Shown here: one piece after another, positions 1 through 10,656 of the stretch
How positions within the stretch are numbered: position 1 is the stretch's first letter
How the letters are laid out: every line of letters starts with the position of its first letter
Source: Polyangium sp. y55x31
GTDB taxonomy: Bacteria; Myxococcota_A; Polyangia; Polyangiales; Polyangiaceae
NCBI RefSeq assembly: GCF_029946505.1
Contig: NZ_JARZHG010000004.1
Location: 124,001 to 188,000, forward strand
Length of the DNA: 64,000 nt
Direction: 5' to 3'
Notes under the pieces: generated by a model
Told to the model about the DNA's origin: nothing
Databases searched by the model: none
Seen by the model: the letters and a program-made list of their open reading frames with translations, nothing else
Translations under genes and position numbers: made by a program

Positions 1-1254
<1,254 letters not shown>

Positions 1255-1779
1255 GTTCTCGTCGTTCCCTTCGTTCCGATGGAAAGCACCGCTCGCGGAA
1301 CCGTAGGTCGAGCACGCCCCGAAACGCAAGCCACCATGCGCCTGCGTGTTCGCTTCGAACCACCCCCGAGGTGGGCGCGGGTCGTGTGTGGCCTCGCGGA
1401 GCGGCTGTCGGGCGTGTTCACGGTGGGCTCGCTTCCCTTTTCTCGGCGTCCCCGCCCACTCCGTCCGGGCCGCGAGGATGCCGGACAGGCCCTCCACACG
1501 AAAAACGTTTCCTTGTCAACAGTCATGTTCGATGTGCGCGAATGTACCAATGAAACATGGGTGCGGAGGTGCGCGCCGCACTGTGGAGCCTGCATCGCAT
1601 CCCTGATGAGGGAAAGCATCACCGTAGGGCATGCGCGTCAGTGCGATTCCTCCCGAACGAGGGCTCGCGAAGCGCCAATCGAGCAGAATCGGCTCGACAA
1701 TCCGATGACGGTTCCAGTTTCCCGGCCTTTTTCGCTCGTGGCATGGCGAATGCAAATTCATCCGCGCGAGGCATTCCCC
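1255..1779. other. Intergenic region between divergent genes
   Basis: About 525 bases between the FHA regulator and the plus-strand gene at 1780. It must hold both promoters. The stretch around 1500-1560 is visibly richer in A and T than its surroundings and is the likeliest promoter zone. Several open frames cross it, but none shows domain-like composition or a good ribosome site. No clear sigma-54 -24/-12 box was found by eye. Confidence 0.5.
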
Positions 1780-2562
1780 ATGAACAGCTTGAAGACTCTC
1801 TACGAACCACGCGTCCTGTCTCTCCGCGCGGAGGTCGAGAATGACCACGTCCTCGGCGAGATCCTGGCGGAAGACGCATCCCCCGTCCTGGTCGAGTGCT
1901 TTTTGCTCGAATGGTTCGCCCGGACGCCTTACCTGACGCAGCCGACGGCGCGCTGGTCGCGGCGCGCCGCCGAGCAATGCGACGCGCTCGGACTCCACGA
2001 CGTCGCCCATTCGTTCCGCGAGCACGCGGCGCAGGAAGAGGTCCGCGCCTCGCTCGTCCTGCGCGACGCGCGCGCCGTCGCCCAGATCGTTTGCATGCGG
2101 TGCGGCATCTCGATCGACGTCGCCATGCTCGCCGAGCGCCCGACCGTGGTCATGCGCGCCTATCGCGTGCTGAACGAGGAGGTCCTCGGGGCGGATCTTC
2201 TCCTCGGGTATGCGGCCATCCAGTACGAGATCGAGCGCGTCACGAGCGCGCTCGCCGTGGGGCTCTTGATCCAGTCCCAGCGGGTGCTCGGCGCAGAGAT
2301 GGCCGAGCGGCTCACGTGGCTGCGAAAGCGTTCGTCGGTCGGCGTGGAGCGCGCGGCGCTGTATGCCACGACGCTGGAGACGATCCTCGACCAGATGCCC
2401 GACGCCGCCGAGCAGCTCGCCGAGATCGGCGCGGGCGCGCTCGACATCTACCGGCATTTTTTGCGCGAATGCGTACAGGCGGCGCATGCGAGCGCGCGCG
2501 CGATCACGGGCGAGCGGTCTTCTTCGAGCCCGCGGAGCTCGCAGCCCGAGCTTTGCCACTGA
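1780..2562 (+). CDS. Heme-oxygenase-fold-like protein (putative iron-containing redox enzyme family)
   Basis: A 260-residue, almost fully helical protein. Its layout resembles the TenA/heme-oxygenase-like (HDO) superfamily: a helix with FREHAAQEEVRAS near residue 85, a central AIQYEIERVTSA helix near 150 and a C-terminal helix with VGVERAALYATTLETIL near 190. These lie where HDO proteins place their metal-binding Glu/His residues, but the last His-containing signature is degenerate, so metal binding is uncertain. The start is an ATG preceded by GAGG at suitable spacing. A longer frame continues upstream but is antisense to the FHA regulator. The gene stands alone and is convergent with the VIT/VWA gene, 12 bases away. 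Coding status is fairly sure; function is inferred from fold-like pattern only. Confidence 0.7.
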   Translation: MNSLKTLYEPRVLSLRAEVENDHVLGEILAEDASPVLVECFLLEWFARTPYLTQPTARWSRRAAEQCDALGLHDVAHSFREHAAQEEVRASLVLRDARAVAQIVCMRCGISIDVAMLAERPTVVMRAYRVLNEEVLGADLLLGYAAIQYEIERVTSALAVGLLIQSQRVLGAEMAERLTWLRKRSSVGVERAALYATTLETILDQMPDAAEQLAEIGAGALDIYRHFLRECVQAAHASARAITGERSSSSPRSSQPELCH

Positions 2563-2574
2563 GAGGAATGCGTT

Positions 2575-5500
2575 TTACAGGGAGGTACGGGCGACCCTGC
2601 GGAGCCGCTCGATTCCTTCCTCCACGTCGGCGGGCGTGATGTCGCGGAAGCGGAGCGGCGAAGGGCCGGGTTTCGAAGGGTCGTAGGCGAGGCTGCGCGG
2701 GCGCACGTTCCCCTGGCGGAGGACGTCGGTCACGAAACGGACGCGCTCCTCCTGATCGGCCGGGACGAGCACCTTTTCGTATTTCGCGAGCACCTCGGCG
2801 ATGTGCTCCTCGATGCGTTGTTTGTCGAGCTCGGTCTCGGCGACGCCGGTGATGATCGGGATCAAGAGGTTCGCGCGTTCGAGCGGCAAATAAAGGCCGC
2901 GGGCCGTCCGCGCCACCGTCTTGAACACGTCCTCGGCGCCCACGTATTGTCGCAGCGTGGGCAGGCAGCCGACGGCGTGAATGACGATGCCCATCTCGCG
3001 GGCGTTCTCGGCCTGCGCATACCAGTGGTGCCCGCAGGGGCAGCCCTGGGGGAAGGCGTCGCCCGAGGGCTCCACGCCGTGCGGCGGCGCGTCGCCGACC
3101 CAGACGACGACCCGCGCCGCGCGGGGCCGCCAATCGAGCCGGACGAGGTCGTAGAGCCCATCCGTCACTGATTCGGGGCCGTCGCCGCCGCCCGAGGCCT
3201 GCATACGCTCGACGCCCTTCTTGATCGACGCGATATCGTCGGTGAGGGGCACGACGCGGCTCGCGAAGGAGCGATCCTGCGGAGGATGGTCGCGATAACT
3301 GACGAGGCCGAGGCGCAGGCTGCGGCAAAGCGGGGCGCTCCGGAGCGCGTCGATGATCTCGACGAGCCTGCGCTTCACCTCCTCGATGTATGCGCCCATG
3401 CTGCCCGTCTCGTCGACGAGGAACACGAGGTCGAGCTCGCCGACGCCGGCGCTCGCCACGCGGGCGAGCATCTCCGGCGAATAGGCCTCGGAGTCGCTCG
3501 ATTGCAAGGGCGGCGCGCCTTGCGACCGGCCTTGCGGCGCCCGCCCGGCCGGAGCCGGCGCAGCCACGGGTTTCGGGGCGGAGACGCGTGCTTCGAGCTC
3601 CGCGGGCTCGTGCGGCATGCTCGGCGCGTCTTCTTCGTCGTCCGCGAACGCGGACTCCATCGGCATGAAGTCCATGGTCGCCGGCGCAGACGGCGCCTCT
3701 TCTTTTGCCCTTCCGCCGATTCCGAGGGCTTCCTTCACCTTCGAGAAAAACCCTCCGCCGCGCTTGGCCGCTTCGGCCGATTCGGGGGCGAACGGCGCCG
3801 GCGCGGGCGGCGGCGGCGCAGGCTCGGCGCTGGGTGGCGCGCCAAACGCCGGCGACGGAGGGGGCGGGCCTGCCGCCGCGCGGGGCGCGGCCATGGCGGC
3901 GCGCCCCGGCACGGGGGCTCCACGCGGGGCCGAGCTTCGAATCGTGCGGGCGCGCGGGCTCCTCGAATGCTCCTCGGCGCCGTCCTCGGCATCGTCCTCG
4001 AAGGATATCGAGCGGGCGGAGAGCATATCCATCGCGCCGCCGCCCCCTCTCTCCCGACTTGCCCCGCCCCCCTTCGCCATTTTTTCGCCGAACCCCCCGG
4101 CGCCTTCCGCGGCCGGCTCGTCTTCCGCCTCCTCCTCGAATTCGTCCGCGTGCGAGGCTACCGCCTCCATTTGCACCTTCTTCGCGGGCCCTTCGACGCG
4201 TTTTTCGCTGTCCTCGGCCACGAGCGCCGTGTACGGGCTCAGCAATTTGTGCTTGAGCGCGAGCGCGAGCACCTCCATCCGCACCTCGGCCGCCTCCCCG
4301 GGCGCCTCGGCGAGCCGGGCCAGTCGAGCGTCGATGCGGAGCCTCGCCCAGAGCCGTTCGAGCCCCGGGATCTGATCGGATTGCTCCGGCAGCTCCACGT
4401 CGACCTCCTGCCGGAACGGCTCGCCCGTCGCGCGCTCGGCCGTGAGCACGAGCCGGCTCTTTCCCGACCCGGCGAAACGCCCGAGGAGCTGCACGGTTTG
4501 TCCTCCAAAGAGCTCGGGCGCCGGATTCGGATACACGTCCACGGGCATCGCGTCGTCCCAGGACAAACGCAGGTTCGTGAGCACGGGGCCGGCCTGGCGG
4601 ACGCGGCGCGCGAAACGCGGCACGACGGTCTCGACGTCCTCGCCGGGCAAGAGCACGTCGCTCGCGCCTCCGCCCGCCCGCGCGAGCCGCTCGACGAGAT
4701 AACGATTCACCGAGGGACCCACGCCGAGCACGTAGAGGCGCGTCTCCTTGCCGAGGATCTCCGACGCGCGCCGGAAGATCCGGCCCTCGTTGCCCACGGC
4801 GCCGTCCGTCAGCAAGACGACGAGCCGCGTCCGGCCCTTCTCGGATGGCAGTTTCGCCGCGCGGACGAGCGCCTCTTCGAGCTCCGTGCCGCCGCGCGCC
4901 GTCACGCCTCGAAGGAACACGTCGATCTGCTCGACCCATTCTTTCGTGATCGGAACGAATTTTTCGCCTTGCTGATCCGCGGCGATCCGGTCGTGATCGA
5001 ACGCGAAGACCTGCGCGCGATCGTTCGGCCCGAGGTGATCGAGGATCAAGCGCACCGCGCGCCGCGCTTGCGGCAGGCTCTGCCCGCGCATCGAGCAGGA
5101 GCGATCGACGAGGAAAACGACATCGCGCGGAAGCCCGACCTTGGCGAGCTCACGCGTCGCCGCCACGACGGCGCCGCAATACTCGCATTTCCACGCCGGC
5201 CCGAGGCCCGGCCATTCCTTCACGACCGAAGGATCCCGCAGCGCACCGCCGCAATTGTTGCAGCGGAACGTACGATGATCCCCGGCCGGCCCCGCCTCCG
5301 CCAGGGAAAGATCCTCGATCGGCGCGACAGGCGGCGTCACGACGAGCAAAAACGTGCCCATCTTGTCCGCTTGGCGCTCGAAATAAGCCCGCGGCCGCAC
5401 GCCCTTGTCGTGCTGGGCGTGATAAGCGAGCACGAAATCCCGGTTCGCGACGGTCTCCGACGCATGCAGCTTCACGCGGAATGCGCCGCCTTCGAGCGGC

Positions 5501-6129
5501 TCGAGATCGATCCGGTGTGAAGGCGAGCGCGGCGGCTCGATCGGCGTGCCAGGGCGGATCTCCACGCTGACGCTCACGTCCGCTTTCCGCTCGCCCGTCG
5601 CCGCGCGCGGCGGCCGAATCGCCCCCGCGTCCGCGACGTCCGCGGCCGTCTTCGCGTGGTAACGCTCGGTCGTCACCATCGGGAACACGAAGCGCCACTC
5701 GCCCTCGTCGAACGCGAGCCTCTCCTGATAACCGAGCGTGACCTCGATCGTCTCGCCGTCCGGGATGTTCGCGACGCTCAACGTGAACAGGTTCGGCCGA
5801 TCCTGTTCGAGCAAGGTCGCGCTGCGCCCCTCGCGCCGCGCGGCCTCGTAGGCGCGCTTCGCCTCTTCCTTTTCCTTGACGACGGCCTCGACCGTGCGCT
5901 CGCCGATGCGAAAACGCATCGTGTGCACCGACGCCTCGTGCGGCAGCGGGAAGAGGTATTCGGCCTCGATGGGCCCGCCCGTCGTGTTGCGGAAGCGCTG
6001 CTTCAGCGTGACGCTCGCGACGGGGCCGTTGATCTTGGCCTCGACGTCGGTGTGTTCGAGCGGCAAAGGCGCGCCGCCGGGCGTGCGCATCGTCCCCTGG
6101 GTGATCTGGTCGGTCGTGGGATCGGTCAT
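2575..6129 (-). CDS. VIT domain and double VWA domain protein
   Basis: A 1184-residue protein resembling vault/inter-alpha-trypsin-inhibitor proteins. Residues 1-140 form a VIT domain (SVTLKQRFRNTTGGPIEAEY, FPLPHEASV). A four-cysteine zinc ribbon (CNNCGG...CEYCG) follows near 290-318. A first VWA domain near 335-520 has the MIDAS motif DRSCSM. A long Ala/Pro/Glu-rich linker at about 640-890 leads to a second VWA domain near 897-1090 with MIDAS motif DETGSM. There is no signal peptide, so a cytoplasmic scaffold or metal-dependent adhesion role is likely. Two VWA domains plus a zinc ribbon in one chain is longer than the usual 600-800 residue bacterial VIT-VWA protein. It is followed 12 bases later by the end of the convergent gene. 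Function unknown; domain calls confident. Confidence 0.93.
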   Translation of the reverse strand: MTDPTTDQITQGTMRTPGGAPLPLEHTDVEAKINGPVASVTLKQRFRNTTGGPIEAEYLFPLPHEASVHTMRFRIGERTVEAVVKEKEEAKRAYEAARREGRSATLLEQDRPNLFTLSVANIPDGETIEVTLGYQERLAFDEGEWRFVFPMVTTERYHAKTAADVADAGAIRPPRAATGERKADVSVSVEIRPGTPIEPPRSPSHRIDLEPLEGGAFRVKLHASETVANRDFVLAYHAQHDKGVRPRAYFERQADKMGTFLLVVTPPVAPIEDLSLAEAGPAGDHRTFRCNNCGGALRDPSVVKEWPGLGPAWKCEYCGAVVAATRELAKVGLPRDVVFLVDRSCSMRGQSLPQARRAVRLILDHLGPNDRAQVFAFDHDRIAADQQGEKFVPITKEWVEQIDVFLRGVTARGGTELEEALVRAAKLPSEKGRTRLVVLLTDGAVGNEGRIFRRASEILGKETRLYVLGVGPSVNRYLVERLARAGGGASDVLLPGEDVETVVPRFARRVRQAGPVLTNLRLSWDDAMPVDVYPNPAPELFGGQTVQLLGRFAGSGKSRLVLTAERATGEPFRQEVDVELPEQSDQIPGLERLWARLRIDARLARLAEAPGEAAEVRMEVLALALKHKLLSPYTALVAEDSEKRVEGPAKKVQMEAVASHADEFEEEAEDEPAAEGAGGFGEKMAKGGGASRERGGGGAMDMLSARSISFEDDAEDGAEEHSRSPRARTIRSSAPRGAPVPGRAAMAAPRAAAGPPPPSPAFGAPPSAEPAPPPPAPAPFAPESAEAAKRGGGFFSKVKEALGIGGRAKEEAPSAPATMDFMPMESAFADDEEDAPSMPHEPAELEARVSAPKPVAAPAPAGRAPQGRSQGAPPLQSSDSEAYSPEMLARVASAGVGELDLVFLVDETGSMGAYIEEVKRRLVEIIDALRSAPLCRSLRLGLVSYRDHPPQDRSFASRVVPLTDDIASIKKGVERMQASGGGDGPESVTDGLYDLVRLDWRPRAARVVVWVGDAPPHGVEPSGDAFPQGCPCGHHWYAQAENAREMGIVIHAVGCLPTLRQYVGAEDVFKTVARTARGLYLPLERANLLIPIITGVAETELDKQRIEEHIAEVLAKYEKVLVPADQEERVRFVTDVLRQGNVRPRSLAYDPSKPGPSPLRFRDITPADVEEGIERLRRVARTSL

Positions 6130-6175
6130 GGCGGGCCGAGACCGATGCTACACGGATCGGCGCGGCTTTCGAGGG

Positions 6176-7399
6176 TCACGACGTGCGTTTGCTCGGATCG
6201 AGCGCGCAGAGCGAAGCGACGAGCGCCGTGAAACCAGGCGCGCGCTCGTCGGCCGAGCGCGACGAGCGTGGTCCGTCCTCGGGCGAAAGAAGCCGCTCGG
6301 CCGCAGGCAATCGATACCCCGATCCGAGCGCCACCGCGCGCAAGAGATCGGACGCGTCCTCGCGCCGCTCCTGATCCCAGTCCGTCTCCACGATCGACAC
6401 GAGCAGCTCCGCTTGCAGCGGCACGTCGCCGATCGCGAGCGCCTCGGCCAGCGCGGCCCAGCAGAAATCGGCCGACGTCGCTTCGCCGAGCAGCGCGCAG
6501 AGCCTCGCCACGCGCGCGGCGAGCCGCACGTCTTCGAGCGTGCCCGGCCGCGCGCGCCATTTGCGTTCGAGTTGCCCGAGCACCACCTCGGCGAGCGCGC
6601 GCGCCTTCGTCGCGTCGCCGAAACACGCGAGCACCTCGGCCCGACGAAGCTCGAACACGAGCCGCTCCGCTTCACCGGCCTCGACGGTGTAACGCGCGGC
6701 GAGCGCGAGCGCCTCGTCCGGGCGGCCGAGGTGGCAAAGCGCGGAAAGCGCGGCCTCCTTGCGCGCCCATTCGAGCGCGGGAGGATCCGTCGCGCCGCGG
6801 CGCGAGACGAGCGCGAGCGAAACCACGTCTTCGAGCCTGCGCGCCGCGAGCAGCGCCGAGAGCGCCTCCGTCGCCGACGCGAGCGCGATCCCCCGCGCCG
6901 CCGTCGGCTCGAGCGCGAGCACGCTCTCCCATTGCGCGCGCGACACGCGGACGAGCCCCGCGCCGATCTCCGCGCCGAGCCCGAGCGAACGCACGCGCCC
7001 GAGGTGCAAAAGCGCCTCGTCGAGCCGACCTGCCGCGCGCTCCGCGGCGCCGAGCCCGACGAGCGCGGAGACCGCGAACGCGAGCGCCTCGGCCGATCGC
7101 TTTTGCCGCGCGATCGCCGCATAAAATCGGACAGACGCCTCCGCGATGCGCCGCGCGTCCTCGTGCCTGCCGAGGTGACCTGCGACGATCGTGGCCTCCT
7201 CGAAGCAGGGCGCGAGCGCCGCGAGCCTGTCCTCGCGGCTCTGCGCAAGGGCCCGGGCGAGCGCCTGCGTGATCGCCCCCGACCAGGCGGCGAGCTCCCA
7301 TCGGACGGCGCGGCCGCGAATGCTGAGGAATTCATCGGCGACGAATCGATCGTCCACGCCCGAGCGCGCCGCGGGCGAGCGCTGTGCAGCAAGGTTCAT
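6176..7399 (-). CDS. Helical-repeat (TPR-like) protein of unknown function
   Basis: A 407-residue protein, rich in Ala, Leu, Arg and Glu, made of repeating helix pairs such as GRLDEALLHLGRV and GRPDEALALAARY, typical of tetratricopeptide-like scaffolds. No catalytic motif, signal peptide or membrane segment is visible. The gene lies 46 bases upstream of the VIT/VWA gene on the same strand and is probably co-transcribed with it, so it may supply a protein-binding scaffold for that system. The start is the ATG at 7399 and no better candidate is apparent. It is divergent from the flavin oxidoreductase at 7612; the shared 212-base gap holds both promoters. Confidence 0.8.
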   Translation of the reverse strand: MNLAAQRSPAARSGVDDRFVADEFLSIRGRAVRWELAAWSGAITQALARALAQSREDRLAALAPCFEEATIVAGHLGRHEDARRIAEASVRFYAAIARQKRSAEALAFAVSALVGLGAAERAAGRLDEALLHLGRVRSLGLGAEIGAGLVRVSRAQWESVLALEPTAARGIALASATEALSALLAARRLEDVVSLALVSRRGATDPPALEWARKEAALSALCHLGRPDEALALAARYTVEAGEAERLVFELRRAEVLACFGDATKARALAEVVLGQLERKWRARPGTLEDVRLAARVARLCALLGEATSADFCWAALAEALAIGDVPLQAELLVSIVETDWDQERREDASDLLRAVALGSGYRLPAAERLLSPEDGPRSSRSADERAPGFTALVASLCALDPSKRTS

Positions 7400-7611
7400 G
7401 CGAGCCTCGTTGAAACCACGTACGTCCGCCCGCCGCGCGGCGCGGGCAGCCGGCGCGTCCGGCCCACCCTCGCCGCGTCCCTCGATCGGCCGCGGTACGT
7501 CTGCTCTCTTTAATGGATCGCCCGGCCCATTTCAATGAACGAGCCCCTTCGTTCGGACGCACAATGTCCGAGCATGACCCCCGCCGGGAGCGCTGCTAGC
7601 CTCGCCGCACG

Positions 7612-8715
7612 ATGGCCTCGAAAGACCTCTTTTCGCCGCTCACCTTCCGCAACGGCCGCACGGCGCGCAATCGCATCGCCCTCGCCCCGATGACGAACCT
7701 CCAGAGCCACGCCGACGGCACGCTCTCCGACGAGGAGCTCCGCTGGCTCGAGGTCCGCGCCGCGGGCGGCTTCGGCATCATCGCCACGTGCGCCTCGCAC
7801 GTCACGCTCGACGGCCAGGGCTGGCCCGGCGAGCTCGGCATCTACGACGACAAGCTCCTGCCGGGCCTCACGCGCCTCGCCACGACGCTCCGTGATCGCG
7901 GCGCCCTCTCCATCGTCCAGATCTTCCACGGCGGCGCCCGCGCCGACGCGACCGTCACCGGCACGCGCCCGTGGAGCGCGAGCGAGATCGACGGCGACCC
8001 CGGAAATCCACGCGCCGCGACGCGTGAGGACATCGAGCGCGTGATCGCCGCCTTCCGCGACGCCGCCGTCCGCGCGTTTCGTGCTGGCTTCGACGGCGTC
8101 CAGCTCCACGGCGCGCATGGCTACCTCCTCGGCCAGTTCTTGAGCGCCACCGGCAACAAGCGCGACGACGCCTACGGCGGCTCCTTCGAGAACCGCGCGC
8201 GCCTCATGCGTGAAGCCACGCGCGCCGTGCGCGCCGCCGTCCCTGCGTCGTTCCTCGTCGGCATGCGCCTCTCGCCCGAGGACTGGGGCCAGGCCAAGGG
8301 CCTCGACCTCGACGAGAACCTCACGCTCACGGGATGGCTCGCCGACGACGGCATCGACTTCCTCGGCGTCTCGCTCTGGGACAGTTTTGCGAGCACGAAG
8401 AAGCGCCCCGACGAGCATCCCATCCCGCTCTTCCGCCGCGCTCTCCCGGCGGACATCCCGCTCTTCGTCGCGGGCAAAATTTGGACGCGCGCCGAGGCCG
8501 AATCGCTCCTCGAACGTGGCGCCGACGGCGTCTCGCTCGCCCGCTCCGCCATCCTGAACCCCGACTGGCCGCTCCGCGCGCGCGACGCGGCGTGGGAGCC
8601 GAGGCGCCCTCCGATGACGGCCGAGGAGCTCTCCGAACGTGGCCTCAGCCCGAAGTTCATCGACTACATGCGGCGCTGGAAGGGTTTTGTCGCTGACGAG
8701 ACGCCCCGAAGCTGA
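7612..8715 (+). CDS. NADH:flavin oxidoreductase, old yellow enzyme family
   Basis: A 367-residue FMN-dependent ene-reductase-type TIM barrel, the normal length for the family. The N-terminus has the FMN-binding APMTN motif. The substrate-binding histidine pair H166 and H169 lies in LHGAHGYLLGQF, followed by the family signature DDAYGGSFENRARL. The C-terminal phosphate-binding strand reads ADGVSLARSAI. The usual role is NAD(P)H-dependent reduction of activated C=C bonds in enones or xenobiotics in the cytoplasm. The thioredox-sensitive cysteine of the YqjM subgroup is a threonine here. A strong hairpin follows 13 bases after the stop, so it is probably monocistronic. Substrate unknown. Confidence 0.95.
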   Translation: MASKDLFSPLTFRNGRTARNRIALAPMTNLQSHADGTLSDEELRWLEVRAAGGFGIIATCASHVTLDGQGWPGELGIYDDKLLPGLTRLATTLRDRGALSIVQIFHGGARADATVTGTRPWSASEIDGDPGNPRAATREDIERVIAAFRDAAVRAFRAGFDGVQLHGAHGYLLGQFLSATGNKRDDAYGGSFENRARLMREATRAVRAAVPASFLVGMRLSPEDWGQAKGLDLDENLTLTGWLADDGIDFLGVSLWDSFASTKKRPDEHPIPLFRRALPADIPLFVAGKIWTRAEAESLLERGADGVSLARSAILNPDWPLRARDAAWEPRRPPMTAEELSERGLSPKFIDYMRRWKGFVADETPRS

Positions 8716-8728
8716 CGCCGAAAAAGAA

Positions 8729-8782
8729 CGCTCGCGAGGGCGCGGGGAAGAAGGGGTCCGGGAACCCGCGCCCCCGCGAGCG
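8729..8782 (+). terminator. Strong GC hairpin terminator after the flavin oxidoreductase gene
   Basis: Two 18-base arms (8729-8746 and 8765-8782) are complementary at 17 of 18 positions around an 18-base loop. The hairpin lies just downstream of the oxidoreductase stop and fits a transcription terminator, although no clear T-run follows. Confidence 0.7.
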
Positions 8783-8789
8783 GCGTGAC

Positions 8790-8819
8790 GCACGGCGGTC
8801 GACCAACGAACCGCCGTGC
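8790..8819. terminator. Second perfect hairpin in tandem
   Basis: A perfect 10-bp stem (8790-8799 with 8810-8819) with a 10-base loop directly follows the first hairpin. It may reinforce termination or form part of the leader of the next gene. Confidence 0.5.
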
Positions 8820-8853
8820 CACGACATCCCTTCTATACCACCTCGGATGCTTT

Positions 8854-8868
8854 TGCAACACTGTTGCA
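8854..8868. promoter_or_regulatory. Palindromic operator-like site upstream of the VanW gene
   Basis: TGCAAC-ACT-GTTGCA is an inverted repeat of 6-bp arms in an AT-richer stretch 51 bases before the VanW start codon. It looks like a dimeric repressor site. The regulator is unknown. Confidence 0.4.
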
Positions 8869-8919
8869 TTGCGCCGTTCCCTTGACGCCTCCCGCCTCTC
8901 TTTCCAAGATGCCGGGGCG

Positions 8920-10623
8920 ATGCGAGCCCCGCGATCCTCCGAGGTCAAACGTTACGCGGCGATGGCTGCCGTCGCGATCGCCTCCGGTCTCGGCATCACG
9001 TGGCTGCTCTTGCCGCCCGCGCCCGAGGCGCCCGTCAAGCTTCCCACGCCCGAGCTGCGCGTCGCCGGCATGGCCGTGCCGATGCAGGGAGATCCGGTCG
9101 CGAACGCGCTCGACCTCGTGCGCAGGTACGCCGCCGGCGAGATCACGATCAAGCTGCCCGACGGCACGGGCCGCAAGATCCGCCGCGGCGCGCTCGGCGC
9201 CGAGATCGATCGCGTCCGCCTCGCCGGCTTCGTGCGCGAGGCCCTGCGCGAAGGCAGCCCGCTCCGCCGCGCCCACGACGAGGCGAACCCCGGCAAGCCG
9301 CTCGACGTCCCCTTGCCGCTCATCCTCGACGCCGAGGCCGCCGTCGACAAACTCCTCGCGCTGAAGAGCGAGCTCGACGCCGCCCCGACCGACGCCTACG
9401 TCGACCTCGCCCAGAAAAAACTCGTCCCCGAGAAGGACGGCCACAGGCTCGACGTCTACGGCACGATCGCGCGCATCGACGCGGCCTTCCGCCAGGGCGC
9501 GGACGAGGTCGCGGCCGCGGTGGAAAAGGTCCCGCCGAAGCGCCGTGCCGAGCAGATGGGCAACGTGAAGTTCGACCACGTGCTCGGCTGGTTCCAGACG
9601 GGCTACACGAAGGGCGAGCGCACGAAGGACCGCACGTACAACCTCCGGCTCGCGGCCTCGAAGCTCGACGGCGCCGTGGTCATGCCCGGCGAGGTCTTCG
9701 ACTTCAACGACGTCGTCGGCCCGCGCGACGAGGCGCACGGCTACCGCGTCGCGACCGTCATCGCGCAGGGCGAGCTCGTCGACGGCCTCGGCGGCGGCAC
9801 CTGCCAGATCTCCGGCACCCTGCACGGCGCGGCGTTCTTCGCGGGCCTCGACATCGTCGAGCGCTACCCGCACTCGCGGCCGAGCTCCTACATCAAGCTC
9901 GGCCTCGACGCGACCGTCGTCTACCCGACGATCAACTTCCGCTTCCGCAACCCCTTCGACTTCCCGATCGTCCTGCACGAGACCGTCTCGGATGGCATCG
10001 TGCGCGCCGAGATCCTCGGCCCCGAGCGCCGCCACACGGTCACGTACTTCCGGCGCATCGACGAGGTGCTCCCGTTCGAGGAGGTCGAGCGCCAGACGCC
10101 CAAACTCCCCGAGGGCATGCGCGTGCTCGCGCAGCGCGGCATCCCCGGCTTCAAGACCACGAGCTCGCGTGTCGTGCGCGACGGCGCGCACGCGCTCCGG
10201 TACAAGTGGAGCGACCAGTACCCGCCGACGGCGCAGATCATCAACGTCGGCACGGGCCCGAAGGAGCTCGACGTCAAGGCGAAGGACGACGAACACCCGG
10301 AGTACGTCGTGGACGAGTACCTCGTGCTCACGCAGGGCCCCGACATCCGCACGCCGGGCGCCACCGAGCCCGAGCCCGCCGGCGGCATGATCGAGAGCCG
10401 CGAGCCTGGACGCACGGGCGAGCGCGACCCTTACGAGAAGCTCGGGCTCCCGCACTACCGCAGCAAGAGCGCGGCCGAAGCCGCGCCCGAGGGCGAGGCG
10501 CCGGTGACGCAGCCTGCCTCGGCGGAGCCGAAGGACGAGGGCAAGGGGAAGAAGCCCGAGGACGACAAGGGCAAGAAGAAGAAGCGCAAGAAGAAGAAGC
10601 CCGCGGCCGAGAGCGGGACCTGA
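8920..10623 (+). CDS. VanW family protein with N-terminal membrane anchor and lysine-rich tail
   Basis: A 567-residue protein. Residues 12-32 form a transmembrane segment or uncleaved signal anchor, so the rest is probably periplasmic. Residues about 60-215 form a helical/beta region like the peptidoglycan-binding-4 module often found before VanW. Residues about 217-355 are the VanW domain, with NLRLAASKLDGAVVMPGEVF, GGGTCQISGTLH and ERYPHSRPSSYI. A G5-like beta region follows. The last 60 residues are a disordered Lys/Glu/Pro tail ending in runs of lysine. VanW is found in some vancomycin-resistance clusters and many cell-envelope contexts, but its activity is not established. The start is the ATG at 8920, which gives a sensible membrane anchor; a longer frame from 8785 runs through the hairpins and is rejected. 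Confidence 0.9.
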   Translation: MRAPRSSEVKRYAAMAAVAIASGLGITWLLLPPAPEAPVKLPTPELRVAGMAVPMQGDPVANALDLVRRYAAGEITIKLPDGTGRKIRRGALGAEIDRVRLAGFVREALREGSPLRRAHDEANPGKPLDVPLPLILDAEAAVDKLLALKSELDAAPTDAYVDLAQKKLVPEKDGHRLDVYGTIARIDAAFRQGADEVAAAVEKVPPKRRAEQMGNVKFDHVLGWFQTGYTKGERTKDRTYNLRLAASKLDGAVVMPGEVFDFNDVVGPRDEAHGYRVATVIAQGELVDGLGGGTCQISGTLHGAAFFAGLDIVERYPHSRPSSYIKLGLDATVVYPTINFRFRNPFDFPIVLHETVSDGIVRAEILGPERRHTVTYFRRIDEVLPFEEVERQTPKLPEGMRVLAQRGIPGFKTTSSRVVRDGAHALRYKWSDQYPPTAQIINVGTGPKELDVKAKDDEHPEYVVDEYLVLTQGPDIRTPGATEPEPAGGMIESREPGRTGERDPYEKLGLPHYRSKSAAEAAPEGEAPVTQPASAEPKDEGKGKKPEDDKGKKKKRKKKKPAAESGT

Positions 10624-10656
10624 CAACCTCCACGCGTCGGGGTACCCTCCGCCGCC

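Noticed and set aside
2504-4939. 811-codon minus-strand frame within the VIT/VWA gene
   Set aside because: Arg/Gly/Ala-rich shadow of the correct frame; the VIT and VWA motifs are all in the other frame.
3286-5520. 744-codon plus-strand frame opposite the VIT/VWA gene
   Set aside because: Composition typical of the antisense of high-GC coding sequence, with no recognisable motif.
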